Of a stretch of 64,000 nt of DNA, positions 44,933 to 55,718 are shown piece by piece. This stretch comes from Exophiala sp. HKRS030 (Eukaryota > Ascomycota > Eurotiomycetes > Chaetothyriales > Herpotrichiellaceae): NCBI GenBank assembly GCA_023897205.1, contig JAHWDD010000002.1, positions 2,170,001 to 2,234,000 on the forward strand, written 5' to 3'. The stretch's first letter is position 1, and every line of letters begins with the position of its first letter. Made by a program: the position numbers and the translations under genes. A model generated the notes under the pieces. It had not been told where the DNA came from. It searched no databases and was given only the letters and a program-made list of their open reading frames with translations.

Positions 44933-46300
44933 TCACCAAGGGTAACTTCTCTTGTCGTCTTCCTCCTCCAACTTCAACCCCCTGTCGAGTTGCTCCTTGT
45001 GCTTCCCGTCCAGGTACTCCAGCAGGACGTCGGCGTACTTTTCCTTGCCCTTGTACCGCGACACGTCGGAGCCCCAGCTCCGGACGGCGCTGGCGAGCCG
45101 GCCGGGCACGTAGTCCTCGCCGGCGATCTCGGTGACGGGGTGGAAGTAGGTGCGGATGGTGAAGACGACGCCGCCGGACTTGGGCAGGCGGCGCAGCGTC
45201 TGCCGCTCGGACCGGAAGAAGTGGTGCTCGATGGCCCGGTTCTTCTCGGCCGTGTTCCAGCTGATGCCGTCGCTGTCCTCGGAGCCGATCGAGTGGCTCC
45301 ACGCGAGCTCGTCGTCGACCTGGAGGAAGTAGTTGTTGCGCGCGACGAGCTCCTCCGGCTTCAGCCGGCGGAAGAAGTTCATCATGCCCTTTTCGAGCTT
45401 CTCGCGGAACTGGGGCACGTCGCCCGACGTGTGGATCTCGGACAGGGGCATGCCTATCTTGTCCTCGAGCCTCCAGAACCCGGCGAGCAGGATGGCGCCG
45501 GCGAGGAGGTAGTATTGGCCGTCGGGGCGCTCGATCATGATGGCCAGGTCGTCCTGGGTGAGTCGGGCGCAGGACTGCATCGGGTCTTCTGGCAGCGGCC
45601 GGGACGTGGTGTCGATGTGTTCGTTCGACCAGAGGTTCAAGATCCCCGTCTCCGTGCGTTTATACAGGGTCGGGTAGCGCGCGGGCAGGTACGAAGCCAG
45701 CTCGTCGAGAAGTTCGAGAGCCGCGGGGAGGGCTTCTGGAGAGGTCCTGCAGCATTTGGGACCGCGTTCGATGATGCGCCGTGCCTTGTCGTCGTGGAAG
45801 CGCGGGTAGTGGTTGTCGAGCTCGATCCAATCGTCGTAATTGACGTTGCGAAGCCCCATGGTCACAAAGTACTTGGGGCCGTATCTGAATGGCCGATAGG
45901 GTAGGGGCTTCGTTTCTGTTATGGACCAGTTTGGGTAGGGGGGAGGAGTTGGGCGGGTGAAGGAGGAGGGTTCCCATGTTCCCGGCTTGCGGGTGGGTTT
46001 GGCGAAAGGTGAGGACGCTTTTTCAATGGTAGGTGTTGATGGACGTGTGTTATTGCGCTTGCGTCGGCTACGAAGGTACGAAGATAGGCCGAGTACGAGG
46101 AAAATAAGTAGAAGGACGGCAGGAAGGATTTCCTTGCCACGAAATTCCTCGAGAAGCTTTTCGACTTGATGCTGGGCGGATTTGGAGAAGGATGAGCAAT
46201 GATGCCGTGATGCTTGGACATGACTGTTAACTTTTTGGATATATGGTTGAGACCGGGCGACGAGGTCTGCTAATGACCGCTTGAGCGTTCGTGGGTCCAT
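44933..46300 (-). CDS. heme-dependent oxidative N-demethylase-like protein (DUF3445 family)
   Basis: A single exon encodes 455 aa. Residues about 59-76 form a hydrophobic segment (ILPAVLLLIFLVLGLSSYL) followed by Arg/Lys, giving a single-pass anchored protein with the catalytic domain on one side. The domain begins PFRYGPKYFVTMGLRNVNYD and continues with WIELDNHYPRFHDDKARRI, LTQDDLAIMIERPDGQYYL and RQTLRRLPKSGGVVFTIRTY, the conserved blocks of DUF3445, a family that includes the alpha subunit of bacterial heme-dependent dimethylamine-type demethylases. The activity in fungi is not established. The 3' two-thirds (about 44990-45750) is far more GC-rich than its neighbours, with G/C at most third positions. 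That produces a long open frame on the opposite strand that I regard as spurious. Confidence 0.87.
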   Translation of the reverse strand: MDPRTLKRSLADLVARSQPYIQKVNSHVQASRHHCSSFSKSAQHQVEKLLEEFRGKEILPAVLLLIFLVLGLSSYLRSRRKRNNTRPSTPTIEKASSPFAKPTRKPGTWEPSSFTRPTPPPYPNWSITETKPLPYRPFRYGPKYFVTMGLRNVNYDDWIELDNHYPRFHDDKARRIIERGPKCCRTSPEALPAALELLDELASYLPARYPTLYKRTETGILNLWSNEHIDTTSRPLPEDPMQSCARLTQDDLAIMIERPDGQYYLLAGAILLAGFWRLEDKIGMPLSEIHTSGDVPQFREKLEKGMMNFFRRLKPEELVARNNYFLQVDDELAWSHSIGSEDSDGISWNTAEKNRAIEHHFFRSERQTLRRLPKSGGVVFTIRTYFHPVTEIAGEDYVPGRLASAVRSWGSDVSRYKGKEKYADVLLEYLDGKHKEQLDRGLKLEEEDDKRSYPW

Positions 46301-46772
46301 TATGGCGGACAGGACTGTCTGAATGAATGGACTTGTTCAATAAGAACTCTGGAAGGGACAGCGGCGAGGATAGTGCCGGTTATATGGAACTGTCCAGGAT
46401 TTGATGTCTGTATTCAAACTCGCAAATTTACCGAACAACAGGGAATGTTCATGCTGGGCTTGGACGTTCCAGCTCGGATCCTGTTATCGCAATGGGCCCT
46501 GCATCTCTTATCATCGACCACTGATGCACAGCGTCGTTCGAGATAGTCCAATCATCGTTGTCAAGCGTCGCTGGGACAGATTTGCCCCATTGAGAATGGC
46601 GTGGGGATTTCTCCGCAAATGCTGGTGGAAAGTCACCGCGAGGATGAACACGGGAGACGATTCAGGGCTCTTCCATAGATAAGCCCTTCTAATAGGACGA
46701 CGTAAGAACCTTGGTGACTCAGTTCGTGGTCAACTTCTATTCCCGCTTTTGTTGCTTCTCTGTTACACAGAT
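46301..46772. other. intergenic, no gene seen
   Basis: About 470 bp between two minus-strand genes. Nothing recognisable. Confidence 0.5.
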
Positions 46773-48606
46773 TTAGGCGTCTTTTCGTCTAAGAAGACAG
46801 TGTTCTCCCCAATGCCGTCGATATCTTTCAGGAATCAACGGAAGATCGGGTAGCCAGATTGTTCGAGCTATTAAGCCAGTGCGGGATGCATCTAGGAACG
46901 GCAGACATATGACGCGCTCCCAATTCCCATCCAAAGCATACAATGGTTCATGTTCCGTCACTTTCATCCCCGGCATGTATGAGTCGACCAAGTAGGTACA
47001 ATGTTGAACATCGATATATTTGCCCATATCTTCTTCGTTGCGATCGTTCATGCCGGATGGCATCAGCCAGGTTCCAGGGAATAGGCCAAAGCCAACCTTG
47101 CCCTCGTGATACTCGCCAGGCAGAAGTCCATCAAATTCACTCTTGATGAATTTTGCGTGGATAGGATCGGGTAGAAAGTGTGAAGATGGGAGGCGGTACC
47201 ACTCCTTGCCGAAACATACTGTGCTCCCGTTTTGTGTTACAGTGGATCGTTGAAGAGGATCATATACCTGGAGGGGTGCACGGTATGCTGTGACAGTTCC
47301 AATGATACGTAAAAGGCCGATATTGATGGCCAGGAACACGAACGGCAGCACCGCAGCAAGCTTGATTTTGGCTGGAATTCTCCCAAAGATGATTGAGTTT
47401 GGCGATCCAACCCATATCAACAATGAATGAAAGGCTATAGCTGCGTTTAGAGCAAGGAAGGGGTATGCTGGGAACATGAATCTCTCTTCTTTGTGGGGCT
47501 GCAGTGTGAAGATGCTGAGCCACAGATAAAAAGGTGAGAGAAAGGTGAGTGTCCGAATGAGTGGTTGGTTCGTTATCTGTTGCTTGAATATAAGACATTG
47601 CACCAAGTGCAGAGGTCCTGCGACGAGTGCAAGTAGAAACCACAAGTTGAAGTTAAGGAGAAGGTTGCGAAAGTAGTAGTCCCAAGGTTCTGTCCCAAAG
47701 ATATCTGGCCCACGGTCTTTACCGCCAAAGACGTTGTACGCCACAATACGCCATGGCACGATGACAGGGCTGTGGAAGAAGAAAGCATCAATGCCGACTT
47801 GAAGAGCCAGGGCGATCAGACAGCGAACAATCCCATCAAGATATCGCCGGAATGTTTCAAAGACATCTGCTTGACTGACCAAAGTGGTCACCCATTCCTC
47901 GATCACAAAAGGTATGATGAGGGCACCCGCAAAAGGCCATCCTAGCAAGGCACCAATGCCAAACCACATAATGCCAGATGCGGTTCTTGGCCCACCATGC
48001 CAGTCCATGAAGGAGGTGAGGCCAAGAGCAGAGGTGTACATAGCAAAGCTCGAAGGCACGAATGCAGATGAGGCATAGAAGAAGCCTGGGCTGAAGGCGA
48101 CGATCATCAAGAAGATAACCCCTATTCTCGGGTTGAGGACGCGGGATATGGCTGAGTACAATCTGACTTCAGTCGCCGCACAGACAAAGGCTAGAACGAC
48201 CCGCAGAGCATAGAACTCGAAAGTCTTGCCTCGTCCGACGAAGCCTGCTATCTTCGCCGGGATAGCATGAATGACAATATACGCCCAGCTTCGTATACTG
48301 AACTCCGGAGAGTACTCCCATGTTTGGAGGCCGTAGCCATGAGTCAGGTAGTGTAGAGGCTCCCAATAATTGAACGTCTCATCGCAGTCTTGAATGGGTG
48401 CATAGAGGGCCGCCAGCAGATGAGAAGCGAAGCATAGATAGAAAGCAATGTTCAAAGGCAGATAGAACCTGGTCGGAGCTGGTTTAGGAGAAGTCCTCGA
48501 CTGAGTTCTGTCCACGTCAGAGACAATTATAACGTTCAATGTAGTAGCATTTTTACCCTTTTGCCGATGCTCCTCCGTCCTTGTGGCCTTCACTGTCAGG
48601 ATCCAT
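46773..48606 (-). CDS. alg9: alpha-1,2-mannosyltransferase ALG9
   Basis: This is an ER-membrane glycosyltransferase of family GT22 that adds the seventh and ninth mannoses to the dolichol-linked oligosaccharide using dolichol-phosphate mannose. Two exons are read (48557-48606 and 46773-48507), giving 594 aa. The intron (GTAAAA...GGACAG, branch TCTGAC) has no stop in the wrong frame, so an unspliced reading stays open as far as 48752; the spliced start MDPDSEGHKDGGASAKG is preferred. The lumenal catalytic loop APIQDCDETFNYWEPLHYL, with the GT22 acidic pair, is followed by GYGLQTWEYSPEF. About ten hydrophobic helices follow, with the conserved LQPHKEERFMFPAYP. The C-terminal lumenal tail contains FGKEWYRLPSSHFLPD, typical of ALG9 rather than ALG12 or GPI mannosyltransferases. 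It is divergent from the GEN1-like gene, 248 bp away. Confidence 0.95.
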
Positions 48607-48854
48607 GTCGTTTTCAAGCAGTTCCTGAATGTTAGATTTGATGAGCAATCCGGAGGGAACAGATCAGCCAAAGATGCTCTCCGGAGATGGAATGATCGTT
48701 CTTGGCACGTGACCTCGCGACTTCCCATTTCACCGAAGTTCCGCCGACACATTCCTCAGCGCGTCAACAAAACACTGGACTGTTACAGAACAGTGGCGAA
48801 GCTGCGTTAATGATGGTCAGATCCTGACTGAGGACAATGATGATATAGTAACCG
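48607..48854. promoter_or_regulatory. short divergent promoter between ALG9 and the GEN1-like gene
   Basis: Only 248 bp separate the two start codons, so both promoters must overlap. No clear TATA box was recognised. Confidence 0.65.
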
Positions 48855-51169
48855 ATGGGGATCCCAGGGCAAGTCAAGAGAATTATTTTGACTTTCGATC
48901 GAACCACTGCTGACTGTTTCGCAGCATCTTCAAGGAGATCGGCAAGGGCGAGCGAATTGCATTAGCGAAGCTCGCCATTGAGCATCTTGAGAAATCGAAG
49001 CGACCACTTCGAATAGCCATTGATGCAGCAATATGGAATTTCCAGACTCAATCCGGCCAAGGCGGGAAGAATCCTGCCTTGAGGACCCTTTTCTACCGGC
49101 TTGTTAAACTACTTGCTCTCCCCATCGACCCAGTGTTTGTCTATGATGGCAAGAACAAGCCCCTCACTAAGCGGGGACGAACAGTATCTCGATATGGCAC
49201 ATGCATCTCGAACGAAATGTCGAAGAAGTTGATCCAAGCGTTCCGATTTCCATACCACACTGCTCCGGGTGAAGCTGAAGCTGAGTGTGCAATGCTACAG
49301 AGCAAAGGTCTAGTTGACGCCGTCATGAGCCAGGATGTGGATGCAATCATGTTTGGCTCAACTCTAACGTTGAGAGACTGGTCGAAGGAGGCTTCCAAGC
49401 ATAACAAGTCGCCTACGCATGTCAGTGTCCTTGACCATCTCAGGATTAAATCTCTTTCTGGTTTGGATCCTGACGGGATGATCTTGGTGGCTTTATTGAG
49501 TGGTGGTGACTATGATGAAGCTGGTGTCGCCGGAGTTGGTTCGACTTTGGCATGTGAGATTGCACGGGCTGGCTTTGGAGGCGACCTCCTCGACTTGGTG
49601 CGCAAGGCTGATGAGGATGGTGTCAAGGAATGGCGGGAACGTCTTCAATACGAGCTTGAAACGAATGAGAGTGGCTACTTCAAGATGAAAAGGAAGTTGG
49701 TCAAGATCCCAGAGACGTTTCCCAACCGCAGAATACTGAATTACTATCTAAACCCTGCTGTGACGCCCGAGGCCGAATTGCTGAACCTGGAAAGAAAGTG
49801 GCAGCAGGCATGGGAATCCGAAGTTGATATTCTAGCTATGCGAGAATATGTCCGAGAGATGTTCGAATGGGATTTCAAGCCAGGAGCCTGGAAATTTGTG
49901 AGGGTAATAGCACCGGCGCTCCTTGCAAACAGATTACTACGCACGCAACAAAGTGGGATTCACTCAGCGGATCAGATCACCGAGCGCAGGAAACATTTCA
50001 TAACCGATGGAATTCCCGAGCTCAGAGTAACTATGATCCCATCAGAGGTTGTCGGGATCGACCTGGGTGCGGAGAAAGACAGTCCGGAGTATCTTGAAAG
50101 TCTGACCGCAGATGATGAAGGCCAGGGCTTACTCGAAGTTGACAATGATGAAGAGGCCGAGGCAGCTCCACCAAGTCCATCAAAGAAGAGAAAAGTGCCG
50201 CCTTGGCTACCAGATGCACCAGAGAAGGTCTGGATTGCCGAAATGATAGTAGATGCCGGCGCTCGAGATCATCTGCAAGAATGGCGTCGGTTACAAGAAG
50301 AAGCTGCGAACGATCCCAAGAAGTTTGCGGCTCGGAAATGCAAGAAAAAAAATGAGACTAAGTCGAAAGCAGCAAGTGTCATGCCAACGGGGGCAATTCT
50401 GAATTACATGTCTGCTTCGAAACCATGCAGCCAGCCAGTAACATCAAGAAACACGAGACTTGGTGCTTCTTCTCTTCGTGGCCAGGACAGTGGTGACACA
50501 ACCACAGGCCTCTCACCGCCGCCGAAGTTGATACCTAGCCAGAGACTGCTAGCTAGTCCACCGACCATGCATGACTTTTTCAAGGTCAACAAGAGTAACC
50601 ACCAATTGGATGTTCCAGCCAATCCTCTCAGAAACATCCCGAACACTCCATCGCGGAAGAAAGCTGTCGATGAACGTGTTGCCCTGAAATCTTCTTCTAT
50701 GCAGCCGAGTAAAGAGAGTACGGAAAAGCAACCCGCTGGAGACTTAAGCCTTCCACATCCCGAAGGTAAGTCGGAATCGGTAATAAAGAGGAACAGGAGG
50801 AGACGAGAACAAAGACTCTGCACCGAAAAGGTGCTCAATCCAAACGAAGATTCAGAGGACGGCATCCCTACAAGTCCCAAGCGGTCGATCGAAAGTTTCT
50901 TCGCGCCTTATATAACTGCAAACCAGGCCAAGCAGACTTCAGCTAGTGCTTTGACAAGTATTGCGGGGAATAGTGCAATTCACATACCTCCCGAGCTCAC
51001 AACTGGCCTCAACACGAGCTTTTCGGCTAGACACGTCCAGGCTTTGCCTCGAGACAGTCTTCCTGGGACGTGGAGGGAAGTCGATGGCGAACCAAGCCCG
51101 AAAGGTGGACTTAACTCATCGCAAGCACGGCGGAGACGAGTGAGCATAGTGGACCTGATTGGAAATTGA
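48855..51169 (+). CDS. Holliday-junction resolvase of the GEN1/Yen1 type (XPG/Rad2 nuclease family)
   Basis: Exon 1 is only 14 nt (48855-48868) and the intron uses a GC donor (GCAAGT...TTCGCAG). Exon 2 is 48925-51169. Together they give 752 aa. The splice recovers the family N-terminus MGIPGIFKEIGKGERIAL, which is required for the active site. The acidic catalytic residues are in AIDAAIWNF, GEAEAECAMLQ (about residues 120-130) and SQDVDAIMFG (about 141-148). The helix-hairpin-helix follows, at SGGDYDEAGVAGVG. A chromodomain-like region lies around residues 400-460 (VWIAEMIVD...LQEWRRLQEEA). The tail is disordered, with a basic NLS-like SPSKKRKVP and two PIP-box-like motifs, PTMHDFFKV and RSIESFFAPY. 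It acts in nuclear recombination, cutting four-way junctions late in the cell cycle. It is convergent with the FolB-type gene, with stops 16 bp apart. Confidence 0.93.
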
Positions 51170-51185
51170 CCCCTGATGGTCCTGA

Positions 51186-52013
51186 TCAAGGTCTCTTGAC
51201 CTTCCAAAAATCCTTATTCTCGAAGAAGGTTTTGCTTCTGGTGATCTCTACGGCGGCAGCCTCGATTGTGGCAATGGCACTAGGTTTCTCAATGCGGACT
51301 TTGGCAACTGTGTGGCCGTAATTCAGGGTAACAACTTGTGCTACTGCAGATGCAAGAGCCTCGATTGTATGATACGATGACCCTTTTACCCGCTGTGGAT
51401 GCATGTGTTAGCGAATTGGAATGTGGCGTAGCGTATTGGAATATACCTCAATGATTTCATCGACCATGTCGTGTAGCTCAGCAGTGTAATGCGTTTCAGT
51501 TGGCTCGGGACCAAGAGCGGTTGTTATCACTGGGAAGCTTATATCCATGGACAATGATTGCTTGTAGAGTCGTTCATGAGGATTGACACCAATGATGCAG
51601 CTGCACGCGATACCCTTGACATCAAGTGTCAAGCTAGGTGTCATGACTCCGAGTGTGGAGTTGTCGACCTGGAGGCGGTACAAGAGTCCTCCGTTCACTT
51701 GTAAGAGTGCCTTGGGAAACAGGATGTCGATGTCGAGAAATGCGTACTCAGGCATGAGTTGAGCCAGTTGGTCGATCAGGACGTGGATGGTCTGATGGGG
51801 TCCTGAATTTGCCAGGGTTGCAGCGATACTCTTGTATAGCTTGCCATAGTCCAGAGACAGACTGACGTCGTCCTGAGCCGCAGCAGCTTCGAAGTTTGAC
51901 CTCGGGTGAATCTCGAGATTGACAGAAACAGGCTGTGGTTTACCGTACCGGCGCCAGGCATCAAAGCCTACCGCCAGGTCGAATTTGAGATTCTTGAGAA
52001 TGATTTTGTCCAT
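51186..52013 (-). CDS. stand-alone double FolB (dihydroneopterin aldolase-like) protein
   Basis: Two exons are read (51447-52013, 51186-51392), giving 257 aa. Two FolB-like repeats are visible. The first begins MDKIILKNLKFDLAVGFDAW and contains PQPVSVNLEIHP and SLDYGKLYKSIAATL. The second begins LTLDVKGIACSCIIGVNPHE and contains KQSLSMDISFPV and SYHTIEALASAVAQV. Dihydroneopterin aldolase converts dihydroneopterin to 6-hydroxymethyl-dihydropterin in folate synthesis. In fungi this activity normally forms the N-terminus of the trifunctional Fol1 with HPPK and DHPS domains, and those are absent here. The tandem halves could form a pseudo-tunnel, but catalytic residues diverge and the role could be other than folate. 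The start MDKII at 52013 is preferred to the longer open frame that begins in the 5' leader. Confidence 0.85.
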
Positions 52014-52391
52014 GTCGGTTTGAGTGTTGCTTAGGTTACGGAAAAGAAAAAGAATAAATTGACAACGAAGAACGTAGTATTTAGGACCGGTAGGATTGAA
52101 ATATTGGGTATCCGTAACATGGCCTGACGTTCCGGGGTTTGTTTTGGAGACTCTTGTGAGGGAACCAATGATCATTGATTTTCCATGGCCCGATCAGTAG
52201 CCTTACACGTGACTCTAGAGACGACTTCGAGAATAGATAGTATCCCCTAAAAGACTCTCTGGTTTCTTTGTCCAACGCACTCACCATGCCTTCTGCTGGG
52301 TAAAGAGTGCTCAAGACGATCAGCAAGTGAGTACGATTGGTGGAGGCGACGGAGGCAGAGCAAAGACAAGAGAGAGACGGAGAGGAGAGCC
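52014..52391. promoter_or_regulatory. divergent promoter region (FolB-like / Arp10-like genes)
   Basis: 378 bp lie between two start codons facing away from each other. The plus-strand part (52330-52390) is purine-rich. No specific site was recognised. Confidence 0.55.
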
Positions 52392-53966
52392 ATGGCATCT
52401 ACAGTCGCCTCCGCCATTCGACCTGGCCTGCGCGAAAGACAACAATCCGGCTCACCTCACACTCCAAGCCGTTACATCTCCTCGGTCCAATCCTCCCCCG
52501 GTTCCTCATTTTTTCGAGCCGAGGAAGACCCTATCATCATCGAACTCAATCCACGGGAACTCAGCGCAGGTTTTCAAGGAGAGAGCGGCCCTCAATGCAC
52601 AATCGCATTTACCCCTCAGAACTCCAGACGTTTAGGGGATTATCGCACGCATTTGACGAGCTACAAGAGAAGAGAGGAAAATATACAAGCTCGATGCAAG
52701 GACTACGAGTTATGGACAAGCGACGTGAAGGATGTGAACTTGGGTTTGCTGGATGATAAGCTGGAACGAGCAGTTAGAGAGGCATACACAAAACATCTAC
52801 TGGTTGATGCTGGAAGCGCGAGGATGATCCTTGTTTTGCCCTCTCTGGTACCGCATCCAGTTCTTTCCACCATCTTGACATTACTATTTGAGCGCTGGAA
52901 GTACTCGTCCATCACCCTCCTGCCCACCCCCACAATGACGATCGCTGGCTCGGGCCTGCGCTCAGGTCTGGTCGTTGAGATTGGCTGGGAGGAAACGGTT
53001 GTAACGGCAATTTATGAATATCGAGAAATTCACATGCGGCGGACTGTACGGGCTATGAAAGCTCTGACTTGCAGAATTGCGACAGTGTTGGACGGTGTCA
53101 GAAAAGGACAAAAGCATTCGGCACAAGACGATTTGGTGTTTGACTTTGACTTTGTAGAAGACTTCATCGACCGTGCTGGCAGCTGTCATGCCTTGGTTCG
53201 AGCCACTGAAGACGAATTGACTGAGGGAATTGCAGGTCTTGGTTTGGTAGAACAACCGGCACCAAAAGCAGGAGGAGATAACATCGTCATCGATTGGCCT
53301 ACAAGCTCATCCCATCGCCGTGTATCCATATCTTGTGCAGCACTTCACCAGGCGTGTGTGGAAAGTCTGATAGGTCAACAGAATGAAGATTGTCCGGACG
53401 ACCATGAACAGTCAATCAGCCAAGTCTTGTATCGAACACTCCTCGATTTACCTCCAGATGTACGCGCCATATGTCTACCGAGGATTATCTTCGTCGGCCG
53501 CGGGGCCAGGATCGCAGGACTGTCTGGACTGATATTGCACGAAGCCCAATCCACCATTTCTCAACATGGCTGGACGGCTGTCAGGGGCAAGCACTTTGAT
53601 GCTAAGAGGAGTGGACTCACAGAGCTTGCTCAGGGTCGAGCTGTAATGGCGGAGGCTCGACACGATATCACTATTCCGGTAGCAGGGGACTTTGTGGAGG
53701 AGCGGCTCTCAAAACAAAAGTCTAGGGATGCGTCGACTGCTGTGCCTATAACCGTGCGGGAGGTGAGCTCTCTGGGAGCCTGGACTGGCGCAAGTCTGGT
53801 AGCAAGCTTGAAGGCAAAGTCATTTGTCGAGATCGAAAGAGAGAAGTTTCTTTCGCAGGGTCTGGCAGGAGCTCATCGAGACCTGGATTCTTCGGTCACT
53901 TCCCAACGGCTCACCACTGCGAAAAGCACCGAGAGAACTAGCTGGACTTTGGCTGGTTGGGCTTGA
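52392..53966 (+). CDS. actin-related protein, Arp10/Arp11-like
   Basis: A single exon encodes 524 aa. It is weakly related to actin over its length. There is an N-terminal strand block DPIIIELNPRELSAGF (phosphate-1-like) and a central VEIGWEETVVTAIYEYREI (phosphate-2 equivalent). The adenosine-region block is CLPRIIFVGRGARIAGLSGL, where actin has VLSGGSTMFPG. The C-terminal block is SLGAWTGASLVASLKA followed by FVEIEREKFLSQGL, matching the actin SVWIGGSILASL...EY segment. Divergence and the long spacer after residue 60 point to Arp10/Arp11, the pointed-end subunit of dynactin that helps dynein-driven nuclear and vesicle movement. A second gene lies on the same strand 395 bp downstream. Assignment within the ARP family is inference from these blocks. 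Confidence 0.8.
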   Translation: MASTVASAIRPGLRERQQSGSPHTPSRYISSVQSSPGSSFFRAEEDPIIIELNPRELSAGFQGESGPQCTIAFTPQNSRRLGDYRTHLTSYKRREENIQARCKDYELWTSDVKDVNLGLLDDKLERAVREAYTKHLLVDAGSARMILVLPSLVPHPVLSTILTLLFERWKYSSITLLPTPTMTIAGSGLRSGLVVEIGWEETVVTAIYEYREIHMRRTVRAMKALTCRIATVLDGVRKGQKHSAQDDLVFDFDFVEDFIDRAGSCHALVRATEDELTEGIAGLGLVEQPAPKAGGDNIVIDWPTSSSHRRVSISCAALHQACVESLIGQQNEDCPDDHEQSISQVLYRTLLDLPPDVRAICLPRIIFVGRGARIAGLSGLILHEAQSTISQHGWTAVRGKHFDAKRSGLTELAQGRAVMAEARHDITIPVAGDFVEERLSKQKSRDASTAVPITVREVSSLGAWTGASLVASLKAKSFVEIEREKFLSQGLAGAHRDLDSSVTSQRLTTAKSTERTSWTLAGWA

Positions 53967-54361
53967 TAACGTCGTCTTCAGAGATGTTCTTGCCGATTGT
54001 TTGACAGACAGAATCTCAGCTTCCTTCGATGCACAGGCGGCGGCGCTTTCTGTTGTCGCTTTCATCGCCATGGCGATGGGTTCAATTGACCTCACATTTG
54101 TGCCGAGCCGTGGCATGAATTGAATGAAGTACCTATTGTAAATTTATCTCTTTCTTTCATCTCATCATTGACGTTTGCTATCTTGGTCTTGGAATTAGTA
54201 CCTAACAATCAACAACCGACTGCATCTTTTGGTACATGAAAGAAAGTCACTGCTCACTATACCGTGGAGAATGAGACCCAACAAGTGTCCCATTGACTGC
54301 GGCTGCTTGGAAGCTGTTGTCCACTTCCTTAATCCAAAGAACTGGCCCTCCTTTCGAAAGA

Positions 54362-55422
54362 ATGACAAGAACAAATCAACTCGGCACCATGAAAGAACCA
54401 ACCTCTTCCGCTGGAGACGTCGAAGCACCAGAAGAGGAGCTGCCCCTAGAAGGCCGTTCTTGGCGACAATCTATGAGGAGGATGAGAGCACAGTCGGTGA
54501 TGGTGAATACCGCCTCACCGGCGAATTCACGGCTGACATCTAAGTGGCAGAGCAATCATTCACGGGACGTTCCAGCAGAACAACAGGATCTCTCCTCTCC
54601 TCCTACCACTACTCAGGAACCTTCACCAACCTCGGAGCCTCAACAGGAGCCTCAAGAGACCGCCAATTCGACTTCGATTACAACATCGTCTGAAGTTGCT
54701 CCTCAGGACGCACCATCGAATTCAGGTACACCGAAGGAAAAGAGAAGAGTTCGATTCGCTCAGGCAATCCCTCCGTCCAAAATGAGACAGCACAAAACTG
54801 CGAAAGAGCCTGCACAAATGGCGATGTCAACCTGGAGCGAGCCAAACTCAGACACAGCAGTCGCACCCGGACAAGAAAAAAATGGTACTTGCGAGTCGAT
54901 TACGCGCCGAGAACATGGAACTGATCACTAATGTTGTGCTAGCTTCGCGTCCTCAAAGTCGTCAGAGCCAGCGTAGTGCAGACGAGACTCAGGATTACAT
55001 CAAGGGCAAGAGGCATCTCGAAGGCCAACTCAACCGCCACCTTGGCCAGCTTGATCGGATCCGTCGTATCGTCAGACAGCTCAACAATGACTTGCAGGAA
55101 TTGGAAGGACAATTGAGCGAGGACAAGCGACTTGATCGCGATGACCCTGAGTTGTTTGTTGTGTTGCAGAAAGAACTGGCAACTCTCCACGATTGTCGCA
55201 ATAGTTGTAAGTGCTACAACCCATTTGACGTGTTTCACGTGTGGACTCCTGCTAACAATAGATCCTTTAGATGCCCACGTCGTTGCATTCCACCACGAGC
55301 AAATTCAAAGCATTGCCGACCAGAGAGCTGAGCTGGACAAGAATCAGGGCTTGGAGTGCACGGTCTACCACATGTATCTCAACCACATCAAGCATGTTGA
55401 GTGGTACAAATCGTTCTCCTAG
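54362..55422 (+). CDS. coiled-coil protein of unknown function
   Basis: Three exons are read (54362-54884, 54943-55206, 55271-55422; donors GTACTT and GTAAGT), giving 312 aa. The first half is low-complexity, Ser/Thr/Pro/Gln-rich and disordered, with a basic KEKRRVRFAQ motif near its end (an RVxF-type PP1-docking-like sequence, RVRF). The second half is a predicted coiled coil (HLEGQLNRHLGQLDRIRRIV, LNNDLQELEGQLSED), then FVVLQKELATLHDCRNSYAH and a C-terminal HMYLNHIKHVEWYKSF. I do not recognise the family. The second in-frame ATG at 54389 is an alternative start. Phase agreement across both introns supports a real gene. Confidence 0.72.
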
Positions 55423-55718
55423 AAAGAGTCAGACACCTAGAGGGCTCGTTCTCTGCTGCGATAGGCCACTGTCAAGATCTTGGATGGAAAAAGTGCACTT
55501 GGAACGAAGTTGGGCGTGAGTGGCAGCTTGGAAATCGACGGCTGCGACCAGATCCTGGATCTCAGATTCTCTAGAGTGGATTGAGCAACAATTGGCCAGT
55601 GCTAACATGCCGTCACAAGTCAAACAAGGTCGATTAATGGAGAGTAGACCAGAAGGAATCTTGTGACTAAACGGCCAGTGAAATGTTGCTACTTCGTACG
55701 AAAATGGAATTCATAGAC
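55423..55718. other. convergent intergenic region
   Basis: 296 bp lie between the stops of the coiled-coil gene and the dioxygenase gene. No gene seen. Confidence 0.6.

Noticed and set aside
44990..45904. 304-codon open frame on the plus strand
   Set aside because: It lies antisense to the DUF3445-family gene, is Val/Ala/Gly/Glu-rich as expected from mirrored GC-rich third positions, and shows no domain.
48507..48752. Longer ALG9 N-terminus reading through the first intron
   Set aside because: The 49-nt intron happens to be stop-free in that frame, but the spliced form removes a good GTAAAA...CAG intron and gives an acceptable short N-terminus from a proper ATG.
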